64,000 nucleotides of DNA, from positions 70,899-134,898 of the forward strand of contig JAJRZW010000016.1 of NCBI GenBank assembly GCA_024275015.1, written 5' to 3'. Shown here in pieces: positions 10,819 to 19,367 of the stretch. Below the pieces are notes generated by a model, which did no database searches, was not told where the DNA came from, and saw nothing but the letters and a program-made list of their open reading frames with translations. Numbering within the stretch: the stretch's first letter is position 1; every line of letters begins with the position of its first letter. This DNA comes from Deltaproteobacteria bacterium (lineage in GTDB: Bacteria > Desulfobacterota > Desulfobulbia > Desulfobulbales > JAJRZW01). A program made the translations under genes and the position numbers.

Positions 10819-11967
10819 TCACACTGCGTTAATCAAGATACCTTCAATTACCCTGGCACAATAAGGCTCTTCGATACCCCATACTTTTGCCAGCCCGGCG
10901 GCGTTGGCGGCTATTTCGGGGATGGAGGATGCAGGTATGCCGACTTCTTTCAGTCTCACCGGAGCGCCGATCTTTTTGAGCCAGTCTTCAAGGGCGGTGA
11001 TGCCCTCTTCCGCGGTTCTGCGGCCGAAAATCTTGCGGGCGAAGCGTTCGTGCTGTTCCCGGTTCCGCGGGGCATGCCATTTCATCCAGGCGGGGATCAC
11101 CACTGCCAGGCCGGCTCCGTGAGGGATGTTATAGATGGCGCTCAAGGCATGTTCGATCATGTGGTTGGGAAATGCGTAAGGACCGACACCGGCAGGGGTC
11201 AGGCCATTCAGGGCCAGGGTGGCGGCCCACATGAAGGTCGCCCGGGCATCGTAGTCCTCCGGAGTTTCAAGTACGGTTTCAACGCTCTCCATTACCGTCA
11301 GAATAATCGACTCCACCAGACGGTCCTGGAGCCTTGTACCCGGCTCCTTGGTGAAATATGCCTCGATCACATGGGCAATGGCGTCAACCGCGCCGTATAC
11401 GCTGTGGTCCGGCGGCACGGTGAAGGTCAACTCGGGATTGAGAATCGACAGCCGCGGGTACAGGTGATCTGATGAAATACTGTACTTCTGCCTGGTATCA
11501 GTGTTGGTGATCACGGCGTTGCGGTTCATCTCGCTGCCGGTTGCAGCCAGGGTGAGGATGGTATAGACAGGCAAAGCCTTTTTGATTTCATCCCTGCCGA
11601 TAAAAAAATCCCAGACCTCACCGTCATGGAATATACCTGCGGCGATGGTCTTGGCCTCGTCGATCACCGAGCCGCCCCCCACCGCCAGCACCGCCTCGAC
11701 CTTATCCTTCCGGGCCCGGGCAATGCCGGTGACGACATGGGAAAGGACGGGGTTGGCGGCCACTCCGGAGTAATCGGTGAAATCGACCCCGCTTGCGACC
11801 AGGCTTGCCGTCACCCGATCGTAGAGACCGCTTCTTCCGACCGAACCCATGCCGGTGACCAGCAACACCCGGCCGATGCCGTCAGCGGCCAGCAGACGGC
11901 CGATCTCCTTTTCTCGTCCACGGCCGAAAACTATCCTGACCGGATTATGAAATTCAAAATCAAACAT
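10819..11967 (-). CDS. Iron-containing alcohol dehydrogenase
   Basis: MFDFEFHNPVRIVFGRGRE start; GGGSVIDEAK; HAiEAYFT/HGAGLAVVIP motifs; the listed ORF's longer N-terminus runs through a palindromic repeat and is unlikely. Confidence 0.9.
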   Translation of the reverse strand: MFDFEFHNPVRIVFGRGREKEIGRLLAADGIGRVLLVTGMGSVGRSGLYDRVTASLVASGVDFTDYSGVAANPVLSHVVTGIARARKDKVEAVLAVGGGSVIDEAKTIAAGIFHDGEVWDFFIGRDEIKKALPVYTILTLAATGSEMNRNAVITNTDTRQKYSISSDHLYPRLSILNPELTFTVPPDHSVYGAVDAIAHVIEAYFTKEPGTRLQDRLVESIILTVMESVETVLETPEDYDARATFMWAATLALNGLTPAGVGPYAFPNHMIEHALSAIYNIPHGAGLAVVIPAWMKWHAPRNREQHERFARKIFGRRTAEEGITALEDWLKKIGAPVRLKEVGIPASSIPEIAANAAGLAKVWGIEEPYCARVIEGILINAV

Positions 11968-12074
11968 TTCCGTCCCGCCCAGCCGTCCCGCTCCCGACCC
12001 GTCAAAAATTATTACAAACAAAAACCGTAACCACTCACAGGGTGGGCAACTTACCTGAATATCAAGAAAAAACT

Positions 12075-12185
12075 GTAAGTGGTTACAGGGTGTGCCTGAT
12101 GTGGACGAGCGGTAAGGCGCCATGTTACTGGTGCTACATAAGCCTTGCCGCTCGTACGCAGCAGGTGCGCCCTGTGACCGCTTAC
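12075..12185. repeat. Long nested inverted repeat (~111 bp hairpin)
   Basis: Outer arms GTAAGTGGTTACAGGGTGTGCCTG / CAGGTGCGCCCTGTGACCGCTTAC; inner arms GACGAGCGGTAAGGC / GCCTTGCCGCTCGTAC. Confidence 0.85.
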
Positions 12186-12302
12186 CAAAAACCGACATAA
12201 AAAACTTGTCATACGACCATATTAGCAGTTAGACTCCTAAATTCAATATTACTCCTGCGCTATTGCTATCATACGAAAAAGATAAAAACCATGATTTTCA
12301 TG

Positions 12303-12331
12303 TTGACAAGGTCTTCCTGAAAATTTAGATT
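12303..12331 (+). promoter_or_regulatory. Predicted sigma70 promoter: TTGACA (12303-12308), 17 bp spacer, TAGATT (12326-12331)
   Basis: Near-consensus -35/-10 with ideal spacing upstream of the 12514 gene. Confidence 0.6.
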
Positions 12332-12336
12332 AGACG

Positions 12337-12351
12337 TACCACGTTGTGGTA
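12337..12351. promoter_or_regulatory. Perfect palindrome TACCAC-GTT-GTGGTA at the predicted transcription start; candidate operator
   Basis: 6-3-6 perfect inverted repeat ~6 bp downstream of the -10 element. Confidence 0.5.
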
Positions 12352-12513
12352 GTCTCCGGAAACGGGGATGCCTCCGGTTTCTTGGTTGCAAGAATAAAAG
12401 AGGCAGGAAGAGAGGCTTGGGGAAATACAGATTGTATCAAAACAAAACTGTTTTCCCTGTTTCCCGCCCTGAAACGGCGGGAGAAAAATCCAAACTGAAG
12501 AAGGGGTAAAAGT

Positions 12514-13554
12514 ATGAAGAAAAAACTGCTTGCGGTAGGAGCCGCTCTGGCGCTTGGTATTGCCGGGGCAACAGGGGCCAGCGCCCTTGACCTGAAAGGT
12601 ATCGCCTATGTCCAGGGCCACGGTGGTCATATCGCCGTTATCGACCTGGCCACCGGCGCGGTTGGCCGTTTCTCGCACGGTAAACCCTCCGACGCGGTCA
12701 CCGTGTCAAAAGACGGCAACACCCTGTTCACCTTCTCCCTTGACGGCTATGCCAAACAAATCAATGTCAACACCGGCAAACAGACGGCCTGGACCCGTCT
12801 GGGCCAGAAACACTGCGGTTCAAACTACGCCCCTGACGGAACCATCTGGGTCTCCGACATGAAAGACGGCAAAATCTACGTGTACGACCCCAAAAAAAAC
12901 AAGCTGGTTGACAGCTTCCCGGTCGCCAAATCCATCTGCGGCATCAACTTCTCCAAGGACGGCAAGTACTGCTATGTCTCCGACATGCCCGGCGGATTCA
13001 TTTCCGTGGTCAACGTCAGGACCAAAAAAGTTGTGAGCAAGATCAACGGCGTTGGTAACTTCATTCACCGGGCCGCTATCACCCCGGACGGTAAATACCT
13101 GTGGCAGTCCGAGGGTAACGAGCTTGCCAACGGCAAACCGGTTGGTGTCGGATATACCTCCACCGGCGGCTCTCCCGGCGGCGTAAGCATCGTCGACGTC
13201 AAAACCGGCAAGGTCGTTGACTTCGTCCTCACCGGCGGCAACCCCCATGACGTTGACTTCACCCCGGATGGCAGATATGCCGTAGTTGCGGTTCGGCAGA
13301 TGCCCGAACGCACCGACTCCGCCCTGATGATCGTCAACACCAAGACCAAAAGGATCGTCAAGATGTACTCTGCCTGTAAATCCTGTCACGGGGTTCAGGA
13401 CGTTGAGATCGACGATGAAATTGACGGTGGTCGGCCCTTCCTCTGCGCCGTTCAGGTCGACTGGAATCGCACTTCAATGCCCAAGGGTGTCGAGCTTGAG
13501 ACCAAAGCCCAGTCCATCCCCACGGTCAGCCCGAAATGTGCTGACCTCAAGTAG
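12514..13554 (+). CDS. NirF/cytochrome-d1-domain-like secreted beta-propeller with one CXXCH motif
   Basis: Signal peptide; YVTN-type propeller repeats; GNELANGKPVGVGY block; C-terminal CKSCH. Confidence 0.82.
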   Translation: MKKKLLAVGAALALGIAGATGASALDLKGIAYVQGHGGHIAVIDLATGAVGRFSHGKPSDAVTVSKDGNTLFTFSLDGYAKQINVNTGKQTAWTRLGQKHCGSNYAPDGTIWVSDMKDGKIYVYDPKKNKLVDSFPVAKSICGINFSKDGKYCYVSDMPGGFISVVNVRTKKVVSKINGVGNFIHRAAITPDGKYLWQSEGNELANGKPVGVGYTSTGGSPGGVSIVDVKTGKVVDFVLTGGNPHDVDFTPDGRYAVVAVRQMPERTDSALMIVNTKTKRIVKMYSACKSCHGVQDVEIDDEIDGGRPFLCAVQVDWNRTSMPKGVELETKAQSIPTVSPKCADLK

Positions 13555-13584
13555 ACCGGCATAAAACCTAAGCATTATCCATCA

Positions 13585-13625
13585 CAGGGGAGAGGGCCAC
13601 CGTTGCCCTCTCCCCTGTTTTTTCG
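13585..13625 (+). terminator. Rho-independent terminator
   Basis: Perfect 13-bp stem CAGGGGAGAGGGC/GCCCTCTCCCCTG followed by a T-run. Confidence 0.92.
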
Positions 13626-13758
13626 TCTGCCCGCCGTCTGCCGCGACAATTTGCCGCATCATGCCGGAGTGAAAATTGCTGACAAGAACCACGACAATAT
13701 GTCACATTAAAAACAATCTATTCTCTGAAAGACCTTCTCTTTTAATCGAAAAAGCCAA

Positions 13759-14964
13759 ATGAAATTAAAAATCCTCTCCCTGGCCTATTCCAATATGCGG
13801 CGCAAACTATTTCGCAGTATCGCCATTGCCCTGGCGGTAATGGTGGTCGCCGCCACCCTGTTTTCCGTCACCACGATCATGGATTCGGTCGAACAGAGCC
13901 TCGAACGCGGGACATCCCGCCTCGGCGCCGACATCATGGTGGTACCGGCCAAGGCCGAAGAAACGGCCCGAACCGCACTTCTGGCCGGCAAGCCCTCAAC
14001 TTTTTACATGGACGCGAAAATCGTCGATCAGGTCAGAAAAATAAAGGGGGTTCGCTCCGTTGCGGCCCAGACCTTTTTAAAAACCTCGACATATTCCTGC
14101 TGCGACATCAGCAATATGCTTTTAATCGGCTTTGACCAGGCCAACGACTTCACCATCAAGCCCTGGCTCACCCAAACACTTGGACGACCGCTGAAAAACG
14201 ACGAAGTCATAATGGGGCGCAACATCACCGCCTATGCCACCGGCTTTCGCCTGAACTTCTTCAACACCCCCTTCACCGTTGCCGGGATGCTGGAAGAAAC
14301 CGGGATGGACTTCATCGACAACTCGATCTTCATCCCCTTCAGCGGTCTGGAAAGAATCCGGGCCAATACGGAAAAAGACGCGAAGACCAAGGGTGCCCTG
14401 CCCGCCGGCAAGGTCTCGACCATTCTGGTGCAGGTTGAGCCACAGTTTACCGCCGACCGGGTCGGCCTGTTCATTGAGGCCGATATCAACGGGGTAAAGG
14501 CCATTGTTACCGACAAAATCATCGCCTCGGTCCGCCGGCAGATGTTCATTCTCCTTCGGAGTGTTCTGTCGGTAAGCGTTATCCTCTGGATCATGGCCCT
14601 GATCCTCATCGGGGTGGTATTTTCAATGATCGTCAATGAACGCAAAAAGGAAATCGGCATCTTCCGGGCCATGGGGGCTAAAAAAAGTCACATATTCCAC
14701 CTGGTGATGGCTGAGGCAACCATCCTCTCTCTTGTCGGCGGCGTCGTCGGCATCGCCACCGGCAGCAGTATCCTCAACATCTTCCGCGACAGCATCAATG
14801 CCAGTCTCCACGTCCCCCACCTGTGGCCGAGCCCCGGCAGAATGCTGTTTCTCATCGCCTTCTGCCTCATCCTTGCGATTCTCACCGGGGTGATCGCCGC
14901 CCTTATCCCGGCAGTCAGGGCCTCACTTATTGAACCATATGAAGCCATCCGCGGCGGAGAATAA
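13759..14964 (+). CDS. ABC transporter permease, FtsX/MacB-like
   Basis: N-terminal TM plus periplasmic domain; FtsX C-terminal NERKKEIGIFRAMGAKKSHI; contains STYSCCDIS. Confidence 0.88.
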   Translation: MKLKILSLAYSNMRRKLFRSIAIALAVMVVAATLFSVTTIMDSVEQSLERGTSRLGADIMVVPAKAEETARTALLAGKPSTFYMDAKIVDQVRKIKGVRSVAAQTFLKTSTYSCCDISNMLLIGFDQANDFTIKPWLTQTLGRPLKNDEVIMGRNITAYATGFRLNFFNTPFTVAGMLEETGMDFIDNSIFIPFSGLERIRANTEKDAKTKGALPAGKVSTILVQVEPQFTADRVGLFIEADINGVKAIVTDKIIASVRRQMFILLRSVLSVSVILWIMALILIGVVFSMIVNERKKEIGIFRAMGAKKSHIFHLVMAEATILSLVGGVVGIATGSSILNIFRDSINASLHVPHLWPSPGRMLFLIAFCLILAILTGVIAALIPAVRASLIEPYEAIRGGE

Positions 14965-15177
14965 TTCCAGGAACAGCCCTGTTGCACGCATTAACATCCC
15001 GTTAAAAAACGGATTGTTATCGGCACCCGGCTTCCGGGCCAAACCCGGAACAACTTTGTAAGCTTTGCTAAATCAAGTCGTATATTCAACAAATTAAGGC
15101 AATCAGGAAAGTTGAACAAAAACTCACAAATATTACAGTCAAAAACGGGCTAACCTGTGGCACCTGGTGAACCATAG

Positions 15178-15270
15178 CAGGCCGTTGAAAAAGCCGTCCA
15201 TGGTTTTTCAATTCCGGCAAAATCGGCGGGGTGTCCATGCGCCGCGCACAGCCCGTTTTTCAACGAGCTG
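15178..15270 (-). repeat. Family A repeat, short form
   Basis: CAGGCCGTTGAAAAAGCCGTCCATGGTTTTTCAATTCCGGCAAAATCGGCGG...CAGCCCGTTTTTCAACGAGCTG. Confidence 0.82.
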
Positions 15271-15342
15271 GTAGATGGCCCTGTAAAAAGTACTTGACCA
15301 ATATCGTCAATGACTATGGTTAAAAGCAAAAGGAGCAACACC

Positions 15343-16029
15343 ATGATTGAGGTCGTTAATCTGGAAAAAGACTATCGCCTTGAAGGGGAAACCATCAAGG
15401 CGGTCGACAATATCAACTTCAAGGTAGATCAGGGGGAGTTCATGGCCATCCTCGGTCACTCGGGCAGCGGCAAGACCACCCTGCTTAACCTCCTTGGCGG
15501 TCTCACCCGCCCCACCCACGGAACGGTAAAGATAGAAGGCCAGGACATCTGGGATCTTTCCGATAACCAGTTATCAGAGATGCGTAATGAAAAGATGAAC
15601 TTCATCTTTCAGTTCGCGAGCCTGATCCCGACCCTGAACGTCATCGACAATATCCTTCTCCCCACCGCTTTTGGCAAAAAAAGAGAACGAAAACATTACG
15701 ACCACGCCATGGAACTTCTGGGCATAGTCGGCCTCACGGAAAAAGGCCAGGCATACCCGGCTCAGCTCTCCGGCGGCCAGCAGCGGCGGGTGGCCATCGC
15801 CCGCGCCTTTATCAACGCCCCCAAAATAATATTGGCCGACGAGCCCACCGGCGATCTTGACGAAAAGACCGAGCAGGAGATGGTCAACCTCTTCCGGAAA
15901 ATGAACCAGGAAGAGAATACCACCTTTATCATTGTCACCCACAGTTCAAGCCTCGCGGCCCAGACCGATCGACAGATGCGGATGACCAGCGGCAGGCTTG
16001 AAGCAGAGCCCAACGGCTGCCCCCAATGA
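15343..16029 (+). CDS. ABC transporter ATP-binding protein (LolD/MacB-type)
   Basis: GHSGSGKTTLLN Walker A; LSGGQQRRVAIARA signature; ILADEPTGDLD; start at MIEVVN with SD AAGGAG. Confidence 0.93.
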   Translation: MIEVVNLEKDYRLEGETIKAVDNINFKVDQGEFMAILGHSGSGKTTLLNLLGGLTRPTHGTVKIEGQDIWDLSDNQLSEMRNEKMNFIFQFASLIPTLNVIDNILLPTAFGKKRERKHYDHAMELLGIVGLTEKGQAYPAQLSGGQQRRVAIARAFINAPKIILADEPTGDLDEKTEQEMVNLFRKMNQEENTTFIIVTHSSSLAAQTDRQMRMTSGRLEAEPNGCPQ

Positions 16030-17720
16030 CCGCGATTGTTTTTTTCATCACCGGCATTCTCTTTTTCATGGTGCCGCATTTCCTTCTCCCCATGGATCTC
16101 CTCTCCGGAGGACGGGGGGCATGGCTGTTAAGTGACTGCTCATTCCAGTTTCATCCGGAGACTGTAAGCGGTATCATCCTCATTCTGGCCGCGATTTTGA
16201 GAATGAAGGGGAAAAATGGATCCGTGGCGGCGTTGCTCGCCGCCGCCATTGCTCTAACCCAGGCCGCGATCATGCGGCCGTTGAGTTTTTATCTCCACAG
16301 CGAAGAAAACCTGGTCATCCTCGGCCAGACCTACTCCATGCGCGGCCACAGTCATATCCGCGAGACCCTGGTTTTTCTTGGCATGATCATCGTGGTAACC
16401 GTAATTGTCGATATATTGCTACGCCGGCGGACACGATGGACAATCAGTCTCTTTAACCTCTCGCTCAGCAATATCATGCGAAAACTGTTTCGCTCAACCG
16501 CCCTTGTCCTCGCCCTGAGCGTGGTCATCGGCGCCTTTTTTGCCGATGTTCTCCTGACCGACAGTATTAGCAACACCCTTGAGCTTGGCGCCGGCCGCCT
16601 CGGCGCCGATCTGGTGGTGGTCCCGAAAACCGCGGAAAAAGAGGCCCGCGAGGTCCTGATCAACGGCACCCCGCACATATTCAATCTTGACCGCGGGATC
16701 CTTGAAACTCTTAAAAAATGGCCGGAAATCGAAAAAATATCACCGCAACTATTCTTCCGCCCCTTCTCATACCTGGTATGCTGCACCACCGAGCAGGTTC
16801 TGGTGGTAGGATATGACCCGAAAACCGATTTCACCATCGCCCCCTGGGTCAATTATTTCCTCCATAAACGCCAGAAAAACAACGAAATCGTGGTCGGGGC
16901 CAGGGTAAAATTTTACCCTGGACAGCAAATATCTCTCTTCGGCAACCGCCTCGCGGTGGTCGCCTCTCTTGATCCCGCCGGCATTGGTTATTTTGATCGC
17001 AGCGCCTTTATCCCCATGACAGGGGCACAGGAACTGATAGAGTCCCTGAAGGATACGGAAAAAGAAGGCCGGTTGCATAAAAGAAAAAACATGAACGATC
17101 TCTCTCTGACCCATCTCTTTGATTCCCCGACTGTCCAGAAAAAACAGCTGGCCGAGGTTAATCCCCATGGAATTTCAGTGCTCATGGTAAAATGTCGTGA
17201 CGGTGTCGCGGTGAAGAAAATCGCGGCCCGAATCGAAAAGGAACTGCCCTCCACCGCGGTGGTCAACGTTCGGGCCGCGACCATCTCGGTGAAACGACAG
17301 TTGACATCCATGCTCGACGCATTTTTCCTGCCGATCATCATCCTCATGGGCATGGGCACGGTTATCCTTGCGGTGGTCTTTTCCATGAGCGCCAACGAAA
17401 GAAAACGCGAGGTCGGTCTCCTGCGGGCCATGGGGGCAAAGGAAAGAGATATATTCACCCTCTTCCTCCGCGAGGCGATAATGATCTCCATCCTTGGCGG
17501 GACATTCGGGGTATTGGGAGGAGGGTCTATTATCATCCTGTTTAAAAACAGACTCATGGCCACCCTGAACCTGCTATACATCTGGCCCCAAGCCGCAACA
17601 GTGGCCGAGGTGATCATCATTACCCTGGCCGCGAGTGTATTAATCGGTATAATTGCCGGTCTTTTTCCGGCGATCAGGGCCGCCCGTCAGGAACCATATG
17701 AATCCTTCCGCGCCAATTAA
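16026..17720 (+). CDS. ABC transporter permease, FtsX/MacB-like, with N-terminal hydrophobic extension
   Basis: ~130-aa hydrophobic N-terminal domain then FtsX permease; NERKREVGLLRAMGAKERDI; contains FSYLVCCTTEQ. Confidence 0.88.
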   Translation: MTAIVFFITGILFFMVPHFLLPMDLLSGGRGAWLLSDCSFQFHPETVSGIILILAAILRMKGKNGSVAALLAAAIALTQAAIMRPLSFYLHSEENLVILGQTYSMRGHSHIRETLVFLGMIIVVTVIVDILLRRRTRWTISLFNLSLSNIMRKLFRSTALVLALSVVIGAFFADVLLTDSISNTLELGAGRLGADLVVVPKTAEKEAREVLINGTPHIFNLDRGILETLKKWPEIEKISPQLFFRPFSYLVCCTTEQVLVVGYDPKTDFTIAPWVNYFLHKRQKNNEIVVGARVKFYPGQQISLFGNRLAVVASLDPAGIGYFDRSAFIPMTGAQELIESLKDTEKEGRLHKRKNMNDLSLTHLFDSPTVQKKQLAEVNPHGISVLMVKCRDGVAVKKIAARIEKELPSTAVVNVRAATISVKRQLTSMLDAFFLPIIILMGMGTVILAVVFSMSANERKREVGLLRAMGAKERDIFTLFLREAIMISILGGTFGVLGGGSIIILFKNRLMATLNLLYIWPQAATVAEVIIITLAASVLIGIIAGLFPAIRAARQEPYESFRAN

Positions 17721-17762
17721 TTATATGACGGAGTTACGAGACCATCTATATAAGGAGAAAAA

Positions 17763-18731
17763 ATGCGCTACCCCGCCGTTATACTGACCATAACCCTTCT
17801 TCTCCTCAGCGCCTGCAGTCAGGAGGATGAAGCCTCGTACACCCCGCCAAGGTATACCGCCACAGTATACGCCCTAGCCGCATCCGACCACATAGCCGTC
17901 CTTCACCTTAAAGACAATAAACTCGAACAAATCAAACTGGATCGGGAGGGGGCGGATCTCGCCACCGTTGACGGTCGGCTATTTATCCTCTCCACCGACG
18001 GAGCCGTCGCCGAGATAAGGAACCTGATCGTTGGTAAATGGACCCGGGTCAGCGATCACGGCGTTTCCCTGGCGATGAAAGACAAAAACACCCTTCTGGT
18101 TCTCGGCCGGACAGAGATATGCCTGTATAAACCCGGCAGCGGAGTAAAACAGCGGGTAGCCCTGAAAAAAAGGGCAAGCGCGATCAGCTTTGACCGGCAA
18201 AAGAACCTGATCTGGGCCATCGACCGCAAAGGCAGCCGGGCATTCAGCCTCAACGGTGATAGTTTCAAGCTGGTTAAAAAGATTGACGGCATCGGCAATT
18301 CCCCCCACCACGCCCTGTCCTTTCCGGGTACCAACGAGATCTGGGTCGCCGAGGGTAACGAGTTTATGAACGGCAAACCATACGGGGTCGGCTATGCCGG
18401 AAACGGAGTGGCGGCAAGCGGAGGGATCAACGTGGTTGACACCATAAACGGCCGCCAGACCGATTTCATCATCGTCGGCGGCAATGTTGTGGATCTCACT
18501 CTCTCGGCGGACAAGAAAAAAATATATGTCGCCACCAGCCAGTACCCCGAATATCTCGATGCGACCATGACGGTTGTTGACCCTGAACAACGGCGGGGAA
18601 AGGCCGAGTTCCGCCTCTGCCTCTACTGCCATGAAGAGCACAACGTCGAGCCCAAGGATGGCAGGGCCATAGTCCGAGCCATGGCGGTTGTCGAGCCTTT
18701 GGTGAAGCCCGTCTCCGGGAAGAAACCATGA
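17763..18731 (+). CDS. NirF/cytochrome-d1-like lipoprotein beta-propeller with one CXXCH motif
   Basis: Lipobox LLLLSAC; shares GNxHHAL...EGNEFMNGKPYGVGY with the 12514 product; CLYCH. Confidence 0.78.
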   Translation: MRYPAVILTITLLLLSACSQEDEASYTPPRYTATVYALAASDHIAVLHLKDNKLEQIKLDREGADLATVDGRLFILSTDGAVAEIRNLIVGKWTRVSDHGVSLAMKDKNTLLVLGRTEICLYKPGSGVKQRVALKKRASAISFDRQKNLIWAIDRKGSRAFSLNGDSFKLVKKIDGIGNSPHHALSFPGTNEIWVAEGNEFMNGKPYGVGYAGNGVAASGGINVVDTINGRQTDFIIVGGNVVDLTLSADKKKIYVATSQYPEYLDATMTVVDPEQRRGKAEFRLCLYCHEEHNVEPKDGRAIVRAMAVVEPLVKPVSGKKP

Positions 18732-19255
18732 AAGTCGGCGCCGTCATCATTCTTGTCGCCATCGTTGTCGCCTTTGCCTCACCGCAACAGGCAACAGCGG
18801 TAATTCCACCATGGGAGATCGAAGGGCTCAAGAACAAACCGGCCCCGGAATTTTCGGCCAAAGACGTCGCAGGCAACAATCATATTCTGAAAGAATACCG
18901 CGGCAGGGTGGTGCTTATAAACTTCTGGGCCACCTGGTGTTCCCCCTGTCGCCGTGAAATGCCTTCCCTGATAAAACTTTACCATAAATACAATAACCAG
19001 GGGCTTGTCCTGCTCGCGGTGAGCGTCGATGAACAGCGGCGGGCGGTAGAAAACTTCACCCGCAAGCTACCCCTGCCCTTTCCGGTGATTTCCGACCCGG
19101 AGGAAAAGATATCATCCCACTACAAGGTCTTTGCCTACCCGACCTCATTCCTCATCGACAGGAACGGCATAATCAGGAAAATAATCACCGGTGAACGCGA
19201 CTGGCTGGCTCCGGAGTTCACCGCCAGGCTTGAAAAAATGATGGGAGTGGACTGA
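18728..19255 (+). CDS. TlpA/ResA-like thioredoxin-family protein
   Basis: Signal peptide; NFWATWCSPCRREMPSL active site. Confidence 0.93.
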   Translation: MKVGAVIILVAIVVAFASPQQATAVIPPWEIEGLKNKPAPEFSAKDVAGNNHILKEYRGRVVLINFWATWCSPCRREMPSLIKLYHKYNNQGLVLLAVSVDEQRRAVENFTRKLPLPFPVISDPEEKISSHYKVFAYPTSFLIDRNGIIRKIITGERDWLAPEFTARLEKMMGVD

Positions 19256-19256
19256 T

Positions 19257-19338
19257 GATGAACTCGTAACAACTCCCCGCCCGGCGGCCCGGAAATCGCC
19301 GTTTTCAGCCGGAGCGGGGAGTTATTACGAATCCATAA
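19257..19338. repeat. Family B palindromic repeat (short copy)
   Basis: GATGAACTCGTAACAACTCCCCGC ... GCGGGGAGTTATTACGAATCCAT inverted arms. Confidence 0.7.
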
Positions 19339-19367
19339 TTACTTTTTACAGGACCATAAGGAAGCCC

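Noticed and set aside
11968-12198. N-terminal extension of the alcohol dehydrogenase ORF
   Set aside because: Runs through the 111-bp palindrome; the family's normal N-terminus begins at 11967
12325-12678. 117-aa minus-strand ORF
   Set aside because: Overlaps the promoter leader and start of the NirF-like gene; no support
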